This document shows positions 1 through 4,573 of a stretch of DNA of 5,684 bases, piece after piece; within the stretch, counting starts at the first letter, position 1; the number at the start of each line of letters is the position of its first letter. The notes below the pieces were generated by a model. The model was not told the origin of the DNA, ran no database searches, and was given only the letters and a program-made list of their open reading frames with translations. The position numbers and the translations under genes were made by a program. Source of the stretch: Coriobacteriales bacterium (GTDB taxonomy: Bacteria; Actinomycetota; Coriobacteriia; Coriobacteriales; CADBOM01); the NCBI GenBank assembly GCA_017515355.1, contig JAFWGD010000181.1:1-5684 (forward strand). Reading direction: 5' to 3'.

Positions 1-576
1 AAGTACGAGAAGGGCCTGCTGCGCGCAGACGGACAGCTCGGATTCAACACCCCCACCGGCCGCATCGAGTTCTCCTCGACGCTCTACCCGATGTGGGGAG
101 AGGACGCGCTCCCGTTCTACGAGGAGCCCAGGTTCTCTCAGGTTTCGCAGCCTTCGATGGCCGAAGAGTATCCGCTGATGATGACCACCGGCTCTCGTAA
201 GTACACCTCGTTCCACAGCGAGCATCGCCAGGTCGACATCCTTCGCCGCATCGACAAGTGGCCGGTCGTCGAGGTCCATCCCGAGACCGCCAAGAAGTAC
301 GGCCTCCAGGACGGAGACTGGGCGGAGATCTCGAACATGTTCGGACGCGCCAAGGCCAAGGTCGTCATCACCCCGATCGTCGACCCGCGCATCGTCAACG
401 CGACGCATGGCTGGTGGTTCCCCGAGCAGGACGGCGAGGCTCCGAACCTGTTCGGCGTTTGGAAGTCCAACGTCAACACCATGATTCCGAACCTCTGCAT
501 CGGCAAGCTCGGATTCGGCGCCCCCTACAAGGGCATCATGTGCAAGATCGAGAAGTCCACGAGTGTTGAAGACTAA
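1..576 (+). CDS. Molybdopterin oxidoreductase (DMSO reductase family), C-terminal part; 5' end outside window
   Basis: The frame is open from the first base to TAA at 574-576 and gives the last 191 residues of a MopB-family catalytic subunit. Residues about 14-24 (GFNTPTGRIEF) are the usual lead-in to the C-terminal pterin-dinucleotide-binding domain. That domain follows from about residue 54, with the TTGSR...FHSEHRQ segment, then VEVHPETAKKYGLQDGDWAEI and a conserved HGWWFPEQ stretch at about 109-116. The tail (IGKLGFGAPYKGIMCKIE) resembles what I recall for soluble acetylene-hydratase-like and catechol-dehydroxylase-like enzymes of gut Actinobacteria, so reductive chemistry on a small organic molecule in the cytosol is likely. 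The Mo ligand, the N-terminal Fe-S motif and any Tat signal lie outside the window, so localisation and substrate are not decided. It is followed 18 nt later by an Fe-S subunit, probably in the same operon. The family call is firm; the dehydroxylase subgroup is an inference. Confidence 0.9.
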   Translation, partial: KYEKGLLRADGQLGFNTPTGRIEFSSTLYPMWGEDALPFYEEPRFSQVSQPSMAEEYPLMMTTGSRKYTSFHSEHRQVDILRRIDKWPVVEVHPETAKKYGLQDGDWAEISNMFGRAKAKVVITPIVDPRIVNATHGWWFPEQDGEAPNLFGVWKSNVNTMIPNLCIGKLGFGAPYKGIMCKIEKSTSVED

Positions 577-588
577 CGGAAGGGAGGA

Positions 589-594
589 ATGACA
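589..594 (+). promoter_or_regulatory. Ribosome binding site that decides the start of the Fe-S subunit (site at 582-587)
   Basis: GGGAGG at 582-587 is too close to the ATG at 589 (1 nt) but ideally placed for the ATG at 595 (7 nt). The span given here, 589-594, holds the two codons (Met-Thr) that a longest-ORF call would add wrongly. Confidence 0.65.
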
Positions 595-954
595 ATGTCG
601 TACGAGAACTATGGCATGCTGATTGATTACAAGTATTGCTCTGGTTGCCATTCCTGCGAGGTAGCCTGCAAGGAGCTCAAGGGTTTCGGCGAGGACGAGC
701 ACGGCATCAAGCTCTTGGAGAAGGGTCCGTTCAAGCTTGGCGGAACCGGGCACAAGGGTGAGGACTGGGACTGGGACTACATCCCCGTACCAACCGATCG
801 CTGCGACCTTTGCGCAGACCGTATGGACAGGGGCGAGAAGCCGATGTGCGTCAAGAGCTGCCTGGCTGCATGCATGAAGGTCGGCCCGATCGAGGAGCTC
901 GCGAAGGACATGCTCACCATGGGCAAGAAGGTCATGATCTACAAGCATCTCTAA
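595..954 (+). CDS. Short two-cluster 4Fe-4S ferredoxin-like subunit, partner of the upstream molybdoenzyme
   Basis: This encodes 119 residues. Two Cys groups are visible: C15-x2-C18-x2-C21-x3-C25, and C70-x2-C73-x11-C85-x3-C89, with a further C93. Together they suit two [4Fe-4S] clusters. DmsB/NarH-type electron-transfer subunits are usually near 200 residues with four groups. Here what look like groups one and three remain and the middle is replaced by a charged linker (about 27-66) containing a W-D-W-D-Y run. The role is probably to pass electrons to the molybdoenzyme encoded 18 nt upstream. I chose the second ATG (595): the Shine-Dalgarno GGGAGG at 582-587 lies 7 nt from it but only 1 nt from the in-frame ATG at 589. 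No signal peptide or membrane segment is seen, so it should be cytosolic. The Fe-S assignment is firm; the partner is inferred from adjacency. Confidence 0.9.
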   Translation: MSYENYGMLIDYKYCSGCHSCEVACKELKGFGEDEHGIKLLEKGPFKLGGTGHKGEDWDWDYIPVPTDRCDLCADRMDRGEKPMCVKSCLAACMKVGPIEELAKDMLTMGKKVMIYKHL

Positions 955-1078
955 TGACCTTCAACTGGAGCTTTGAGGCCGAGAGGCCCAGGCTCCGCAA
1001 GCAGAGCGCTTGCATCGATTAGACCAGGGGCCTGCGGCAGTCATCTGCTGCAGGTCCCTTGAGTCGAAAGGGGAACGA
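955..1078 (+). other. Structured intergenic region with three successive potential RNA hairpins
   Basis: I see no credible gene in this 124-nt gap, but it can form three hairpins in a row. The first is 967-996: GGAGC (967-971) pairs with GCTCC (992-996), enclosing an inner GGCC/GGCC stem (977-980 with 985-988) closed by a GAGA (GNRA-type) tetraloop. The second is 997-1013: GCAAGC with GCTTGC around a 5-nt loop, directly abutting the first. The third is a 14-bp stem, 1027-1040 with 1045-1058, with a TCAT loop and two G-T pairs. The ribosome binding site of the next gene begins about 9 nt after the last stem. No U-run follows, so it is not a textbook terminator. Roles in mRNA processing, partial termination or regulation are possible; pairing was judged by eye. 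Confidence 0.5.
1027..1058 (+). other. Strong 14-bp hairpin upstream of the small Cys protein gene
   Basis: GGGGCCTGCGGCAG at 1027-1040 pairs along its full length with 1045-1058 (two G-T pairs) around the TCAT loop at 1041-1044. The 3' flank is TTGAG with no U-tract, so it is a weak candidate for rho-independent termination. An RNA processing or stability element that sets the ratio of the two flanking genes fits as well. Confidence 0.55.
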
Positions 1079-1342
1079 TTGAACCCGCGTTGCGGACAAA
1101 CCGATGCTTGGAAGACTTCACCTGCAGATTTCGGCAAGGCACTCGTTGCCAGGCCCGGCGAGAGCCAGAGCGCCTTCGAAGCGCAGGAGGATTGCGAAGC
1201 CAAGAACCTCTTCGAGCCCATGCCCGAAGGAGCGAAGCTTTGCGGCAGCTGCACGGGCTACGGCAGCTGCGGCAACAAGAAGTACTACATGGGCCCCGAC
1301 GGCAAGGTAGTCGGGATCTGCAACAATCCCTACAGGAAGTGA
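1079..1342 (+). CDS. Small four-cysteine protein, putative Fe-S electron carrier (HiPIP-like size), TTG start
   Basis: I do not recognise a named family. From the TTG at 1079 it is 87 residues, with AAAGGGGA at 1067-1074 as ribosome binding site 5 nt upstream. An in-frame ATG at 1010 would give 110 residues, but it lacks a ribosome binding site and would run through the 14-bp hairpin, so I reject it. The C-terminal third carries C55-x2-C58-x5-C64-x16-C81 in a Gly/Tyr/Asn-rich stretch. Four cysteines in a small domain fit one [4Fe-4S] cluster, in the manner of high-potential iron-sulfur proteins or the small subunits of some glycyl radical enzymes; bound zinc is the alternative. Two more Cys lie at 5 and 39. 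The first half is polar and without a signal peptide. It sits 124 nt after the Fe-S subunit on the same strand, which suggests an accessory electron-transfer role. The gene is probably real; its function is a guess. Confidence 0.7.
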   Translation: MNPRCGQTDAWKTSPADFGKALVARPGESQSAFEAQEDCEAKNLFEPMPEGAKLCGSCTGYGSCGNKKYYMGPDGKVVGICNNPYRK

Positions 1343-1343
1343 G

Positions 1344-1371
1344 AGGGGCACTGGATCGATCCAGCGCCCCT
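1344..1371. terminator. Near-perfect 28-nt palindrome between convergent genes, possible bidirectional terminator
   Basis: The two 14-nt arms, 1344-1357 and 1358-1371, are exact reverse complements apart from one A/C mismatch (1350 against 1365). The palindrome starts 2 nt after the stop of the small Cys protein gene and lies 25 nt beyond the stop of the convergent minus-strand gene, so it could end both transcripts. There is no clear U-run on either strand, which lowers confidence in intrinsic termination. Confidence 0.5.
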
Positions 1372-1396
1372 GACAAGACCCCTTGGGCTTGAATGG

Positions 1397-3412
1397 CTAG
1401 CAGATGTGGAGCGCCGCGGAGAACGCGGCGTTCGTCGCATCTCCGATCTTCAGCGCCTCCATCGCGTCTCCAACGATGCGCACCTCGGTCTCGGGCGCGC
1501 AGTGGACGAAGCTCTCCGCCAGCGCTCGCCGGGGCTTCATCCCCATCGCAAGAATCACGGTATCGCCCTCGAAGCGCACAGGCTCGCCAGTCTCGACGTT
1601 CTCGCACTCGATGCCGTTCTCGACGATGCGGCTCAGCTTCATGTTGAAGTTGAAGCTCACGCCGCCATCGATGCACAGCTCTCGCAGCAGGTTGTTGTTG
1701 ATTCCGCCGAATCCGCTGCATAGCGCGTCGTTGTTAGGGGCCATCTCGACGATCGTCACCTCGTGGCCGGAGCGGATCAAGGCCAGCGCGGTTTCCATTC
1801 CGACGGTGCCCGCACCCACGATCAGTGCCCTCTTGCCAACGCTGACTCCGCCCAACTCGACGTCTCCGCCCCAGACGATTTCGGGCGAGCCAGGCTCCCC
1901 AGCGCCTTCGAAGCTTGGAAGGATGGGCTCGCTGCCGACTGCGATCACGAGGCCGTCGAAATCCTCGGCATCGATCATCTCCTTGGTGGCCTCGACGCCC
2001 AATCGCAGCTCGGCCCCGCTCTTCTCTACCTGGCAGACCATGTAGTCGCAAAAAGCCTTGACATCCGCCTTGATCGACGAAGCCGCAGCATAGCGCATGT
2101 TTCCGCCCAGCTGGGGCTCCTTCTCGAAGAGCACGACCTCATGCCCTCGCTCTCGCAGCGTGATCGCCGCCTGCATGCCAGCTGGGCCTCCTCCGATAAT
2201 GCCGACGCGCTTGCGCTCATCCGCTTTCGGCACCTTTCCATCGCGGAGCTCGAGATAGTGCATGACCATCGGATTCGCAGCGCATGCCGTGGTCTTCGGC
2301 GTTGCGGTGATTCGCGCTGCGCACCAGTCGCAGCGCATGCAGGGCCTGAAGTCCTCCTTGTGCCCGGTGGCGAACTTCCGCGGCATCTCGGGGTCGGCGA
2401 CGAACGGCCTCGCCATTGCGATGAAGTCCGCATCGCCGTTGGCGAGGATCCTCTCGGCGTTGTCGATGTTCATGATCGAACCGACCGTGCAGACCTTCAC
2501 CTTGTCGGGCAGCATTTTGCGCAGATCGGCGGCGAAGTGCACATTGTACATGTAGTCCATGTAGGTCGATTGGTGCCAGTATCTCATCTTGTCGACAGGT
2601 CCGAGGATCCCCGCGGAGACATGGACGATATCGATCTTGTCCTGGAGCATCTTGAGATACTCCTTGGTCTCCTCGAAATGCATGCCGCCATCGATGAACT
2701 CGTCGGCGGAGACGCGGAACTCGATGACGAAATCCTCTCCGCAAGCTGCGCGGACGCCATCGAGGATCTCCATCGCGAAGCGCGCCCTGTTCTCGAGGCT
2801 TCCGCCATACTCGTCGGAGCGTTTGTTGAAATGCGGGCTGGAGAACTGTCCGATGAGATTCGCGTGCGCGCCGTGGATCAGCGCCATCTTGAAGCCTGCA
2901 GTCTGGCAGCGCTTGGCTGCAGCGATGTACTTCCCCTCGACCTCACGGATCTTCTCGATCGTCATCGGGATGGAGGGGATGGGAGCGCGTCCGTTGCGCT
3001 TGGCCATGCGGATCATCCCGTCGGTCAGCCATTCTGAGGAGCTGACGGGCGGGCGATGGGTGTACTCGTAGACGGCGTTGAATCCAGAGTGGTTGATCTC
3101 GATGGAGGGGTGGCATCCGTAGCCCTCGCACATGTCGACGAAGCGCGAGAGGGGAACGACGTTCTCATCGGCTCCGAGATCGATATGGCGGTTCTCGTCC
3201 TTAGCCTCCGCGAAGTCCACTGGGGCGTTTCCCACGGTGATGATGCCCACGCCTCCGCGCGCTGCGGGGCGCCAGAAATCGATCATCTCCGTGGTCACCA
3301 TGCCGTCGCGAGACGTAAGTCCCGGCGATTGCGGGGCCATGTGCAAGCGGTTCTTGTAGGTGACGCTTCTGATCGTGATGGGCGAGAAAGTGAGCGGATA
3401 GTCAGATCCCAT
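1397..3412 (-). CDS. FAD/FMN/4Fe-4S NAD(P)H-dependent ene-reductase (OYE / 2,4-dienoyl-CoA reductase / TMADH family)
   Basis: This is a 671-residue cytosolic multidomain flavoprotein, the usual length for the family. An N-terminal OYE-type TIM barrel (about 1-345) opens with PLTFSPITIRSVTYKNRLHMAP and carries HGAH at 180-183 and the NKRSDEYGGSLENRARF signature at about 196-212. An Fe-S motif follows, C358-x2-C361-x2-C364-x12-C377; this spacing is the one I recall for trimethylamine dehydrogenase, while E. coli FadH has x2-x3-x11. The C-terminal half has two dinucleotide folds: GGGPAG at 407-412 for FAD and GAGTVG at 533-538 for NAD(P)H, with an acidic residue after the second strand that favours NADH, and a final IVGDA motif at 646-650. 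It should pass NADH electrons through FAD and Fe-S to FMN and reduce an activated C=C bond. Relatives include bile-acid, enoate and isoflavone (daidzein) reductases; the substrate is undetermined. The ATG at 3412 has GGAGG nearby; the 36-codon upstream extension lacks a ribosome binding site. Confidence 0.93.
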   Translation of the reverse strand: MGSDYPLTFSPITIRSVTYKNRLHMAPQSPGLTSRDGMVTTEMIDFWRPAARGGVGIITVGNAPVDFAEAKDENRHIDLGADENVVPLSRFVDMCEGYGCHPSIEINHSGFNAVYEYTHRPPVSSSEWLTDGMIRMAKRNGRAPIPSIPMTIEKIREVEGKYIAAAKRCQTAGFKMALIHGAHANLIGQFSSPHFNKRSDEYGGSLENRARFAMEILDGVRAACGEDFVIEFRVSADEFIDGGMHFEETKEYLKMLQDKIDIVHVSAGILGPVDKMRYWHQSTYMDYMYNVHFAADLRKMLPDKVKVCTVGSIMNIDNAERILANGDADFIAMARPFVADPEMPRKFATGHKEDFRPCMRCDWCAARITATPKTTACAANPMVMHYLELRDGKVPKADERKRVGIIGGGPAGMQAAITLRERGHEVVLFEKEPQLGGNMRYAAASSIKADVKAFCDYMVCQVEKSGAELRLGVEATKEMIDAEDFDGLVIAVGSEPILPSFEGAGEPGSPEIVWGGDVELGGVSVGKRALIVGAGTVGMETALALIRSGHEVTIVEMAPNNDALCSGFGGINNNLLRELCIDGGVSFNFNMKLSRIVENGIECENVETGEPVRFEGDTVILAMGMKPRRALAESFVHCAPETEVRIVGDAMEALKIGDATNAAFSAALHIC

Positions 3413-3446
3413 GATTCCTCCGAAAGCCTGTGATTCCAATATTGAC

Positions 3447-3468
3447 ATTTTAGACCACGTCGACCACG
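3447..3468 (-). promoter_or_regulatory. Candidate minus-strand -10 box with abutting GACCACG direct repeat (operator candidate)
   Basis: Read on the minus strand, TAAAAT (3452 down to 3447) is a good -10 box 35 nt before the ene-reductase ATG. GACCACG occurs at 3453-3459 and again at 3462-3468, so the two copies are 9 nt apart and fill the spacer just upstream of the -10. No good -35 is present at 16-18 nt. That pattern suits an activator-dependent promoter with a regulator bound on the repeat. It is an eye-based call. Confidence 0.35.
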
Positions 3469-3555
3469 CATTCCCTTTACTCGGGGCAAAACCCGCCCTC
3501 ATTCGCCCAATTAGCCGCAAAATAGATTAAGACTTTCCGTTTTCGCCGACTTCTC

Positions 3556-3582
3556 TTGATTTTCTATGGGCTAAAATAGTAT
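3556..3582 (+). promoter_or_regulatory. Candidate promoter for the 56-aa peptide gene
   Basis: TTGATT at 3556-3561 can serve as a -35 and TAGTAT at 3577-3582 as a -10, with a short 15-nt spacer. TAAAAT at 3572-3577 is a better -10 by itself but lacks a partner. The AT-rich setting about 75 nt before the start codon is right, but the exact boxes are uncertain. Confidence 0.3.
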
Positions 3583-3655
3583 TCAGACAGATTAGCGGCA
3601 CAAATGCGCCCGATTTGTACTTGATTGGAAAGAAGGGTCCGAAAGGAGCGTTGTC

Positions 3656-3826
3656 ATGGATGACGAGAAGAAGGAAATCGTAGAAGCCGAAGAGAAGGCA
3701 GAGAAGATCGCCGCTCCCGTAAGCGAGATCTGCGTAAACGCCACCGAGAACGCAAGCGCCATCGACGACGATAGCGAGATCGAGCCGGTTCAGGGATTCT
3801 TCCTGACCGCCCAGCGCTGGCATTAA
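3656..3826 (+). CDS. Small acidic 56-aa protein with aromatic C-terminal tail, function unknown
   Basis: ATG at 3656 follows GGAG (3645-3648) by 7 nt, TAA is at 3824-3826, and an intrinsic terminator comes 11 nt later, so it looks like a complete single-gene transcription unit. The product has 15 acidic and 5 basic residues. Residues 1-20 are Glu/Lys-rich and probably helical. The middle has a single Cys (C26) and a DDD run (37-39). The last ten residues (GFFLTAQRWH) are hydrophobic and aromatic and quite unlike the rest. An acidic helical leader with a distinct short tail is the shape of a ribosomally made peptide precursor (RiPP) or a signalling peptide, but no modifying enzyme or exporter lies in the window. 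It could also be a small regulatory or chaperone-docking protein. No family is recognised. The gene call rests on its translation signals. Confidence 0.65.
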   Translation: MDDEKKEIVEAEEKAEKIAAPVSEICVNATENASAIDDDSEIEPVQGFFLTAQRWH

Positions 3827-3837
3827 TCCTTCGTTCT

Positions 3838-3869
3838 AGAGGGTGCAGCACCTGTTGGCGCACCCTTTT
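3838..3869 (+). terminator. Rho-independent terminator of the 56-aa peptide gene
   Basis: GGGTGC (3841-3846) pairs exactly with GCACCC (3860-3865) around a 13-nt loop. The stem can be extended by AGA pairing with the TTT that follows, and TTTT is at 3866-3869. It lies 11 nt after the stop codon. This is the clearest intrinsic terminator in the window, and it separates the peptide gene from the SlyD-like gene. Confidence 0.75.
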
Positions 3870-3886
3870 CCATCACGGAAAGGACT

Positions 3887-3955
3887 ATGAGCAGCACATC
3901 TCGACGCGCTGGCGAGCAGCGTACGATCACGCTGTGCCGCAAATGCGCGCCCTAG
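3887..3955 (+). CDS. Possible 22-codon leader ORF ahead of the SlyD-like gene
   Basis: ATG at 3887 is preceded by AAAGG (3879-3883) at a short 3-nt spacing and ends at TAG 3953-3955. It would encode a basic 22-residue peptide with a CRKC motif near its end. The span 3870-4018 has no other gene or clear promoter. It could be a translated leader of the downstream gene or a chance ORF; the short spacing and length keep confidence low. Confidence 0.2.
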   Translation: MSSTSRRAGEQRTITLCRKCAP

Positions 3956-4018
3956 CAGCTCTGCGCCACCCAGATTCGCGGAATGGTTTGCCGCCCCCGA
4001 TTTGAAAGCAGGTAACCA

Positions 4019-4474
4019 ATGGAAGACCGAAAGGGCAAGTACGCCTCCTTCCTGTTCAAGGGCTCTCTGGCCGAGGACGGCTCCGTCTTCGATGACTGCC
4101 AGGGCGAGCCGCTTACCGTCAGGCTCGGCAGGCATCATGTGATGCGGCCGATGGAGGATGCCCTCATGAAGATGGAGATCGGGGAAGAGCGCACGATCGA
4201 GATTCCCGCTGCGCTCGCGTATGGCGAGTACAATGAGGATGCGGTCCAGCGCGTTCCCACCTACAAGATCCCCAATGGCGACAAGATCCCCGTTGGCGAG
4301 ATGGTCTCTTGGAAATCTCCGAAGCGCGAGATGCCCGTGCCCGCCAAGGTGGTCTCCGTCGTCAATCAGATAATCACGCTCGATTTCAACCACCCGCTCG
4401 CTGGCAAGGATCTCGTCTACTGGATCAAGCTCCTCGACATCTCCGATAACGGCGAGTTCTCGAGCGTTAGCTAG
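4019..4474 (+). CDS. SlyD-like FKBP-type peptidyl-prolyl cis-trans isomerase / chaperone
   Basis: This encodes 151 residues with the FKBP/SlyD layout. The N-terminal half-domain has the AEDGSVFDD stretch (18-26), then MEDALMKMEIGEER (45-58) and IPAALAYGEY (62-71). An insert-in-flap region covers about 72-120, and the closing strand carries the hallmark LDFNHPLAGKDL (121-132). SlyD proteins isomerise prolyl bonds, act as holdases and help load metalloenzymes in the cytosol. The His/Cys-rich metal-binding tail of E. coli SlyD is absent here, so a direct nickel role is unlikely. It lies 99 nt upstream of a molybdoenzyme on the same strand, and no TorD-type chaperone is visible, so a dedicated role in folding or cofactor insertion for that enzyme is plausible but inferred. 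The ribosome binding site is weak (GCAGG at 4008-4012, 6 nt before ATG). Confidence 0.88.
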   Translation: MEDRKGKYASFLFKGSLAEDGSVFDDCQGEPLTVRLGRHHVMRPMEDALMKMEIGEERTIEIPAALAYGEYNEDAVQRVPTYKIPNGDKIPVGEMVSWKSPKREMPVPAKVVSVVNQIITLDFNHPLAGKDLVYWIKLLDISDNGEFSSVS

Positions 4475-4488
4475 ATATGAGTTGTTCG

Positions 4489-4517
4489 GCGCGTGGGCTT
4501 TCAAGGTGCCCGCGCGC
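4489..4517 (+). other. GC-rich hairpin in the gap between the SlyD-like gene and the molybdoenzyme
   Basis: Ten bases at 4489-4498 pair with 4508-4517 (one G-T pair) around a 9-nt loop, starting 15 nt after the SlyD-like stop codon. No U-run follows, so full termination is doubtful. A second, weaker hairpin (GCAG 4516-4519 with CTGC 4524-4527, loop TCAT) shares two bases with it, so the two cannot fully form together. The structure may tune readthrough into the molybdoenzyme gene or stabilise the upstream mRNA. Confidence 0.45.
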
Positions 4518-4573
4518 AGTCATCTGCAAGGGAAAAGACAGTTCGCAAGAAAGGAATTGAAGGAAGGAGAGTT

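Larger units (their letters stand above)
3413..3655. promoter_or_regulatory. Divergent intergenic regulatory region, AT-richer than its surroundings
   Basis: This 243-nt gap separates the minus-strand ene-reductase from the plus-strand 56-aa peptide gene and should hold promoters in both directions. It contains AT-rich tracts at about 3509-3540 and 3556-3605, unlike the GC-rich coding DNA on both sides. An imperfect direct repeat (ATTAGCCGC at 3510-3518, ATTAGCGGC at 3591-3599) lies within it. A perfect TTGACA at 3442-3447 on the plus strand has no convincing -10 partner. I see no RNA gene. Confidence 0.6.

Noticed and set aside
1010..1078. ATG at 1010 as the start of the four-Cys protein (110 residues)
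   Set aside because: No ribosome binding site precedes it, and the added 23 codons lie mostly in a 14-bp hairpin; the TTG at 1079 has a well-spaced site.
1763..3037. A 424-codon plus-strand open frame opposite the ene-reductase
   Set aside because: It is antisense to a gene with clear family motifs throughout; the composition (Arg/Asp/His/Leu-rich) is typical of the shadow of a high-GC gene, and no domain is recognisable.
3442..3470. Perfect TTGACA on the plus strand as a -35 of a rightward promoter
   Set aside because: No sequence resembling a -10 box is found at 16-18 nt, and the implied leader to the peptide gene would be over 150 nt.
3527..3823. A 98-codon minus-strand open frame over the 56-aa peptide gene
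   Set aside because: It is hydrophobic enough to suggest a membrane protein, but I see no ribosome binding site, it crosses the AT-rich regulatory gap, and the plus-strand peptide has better translation signals and a terminator.
3836..4504. A 222-codon minus-strand open frame opposite the SlyD-like gene
   Set aside because: The plus-strand FKBP/SlyD signatures are clear, and this frame runs across a plus-strand intrinsic terminator; it is a shadow.
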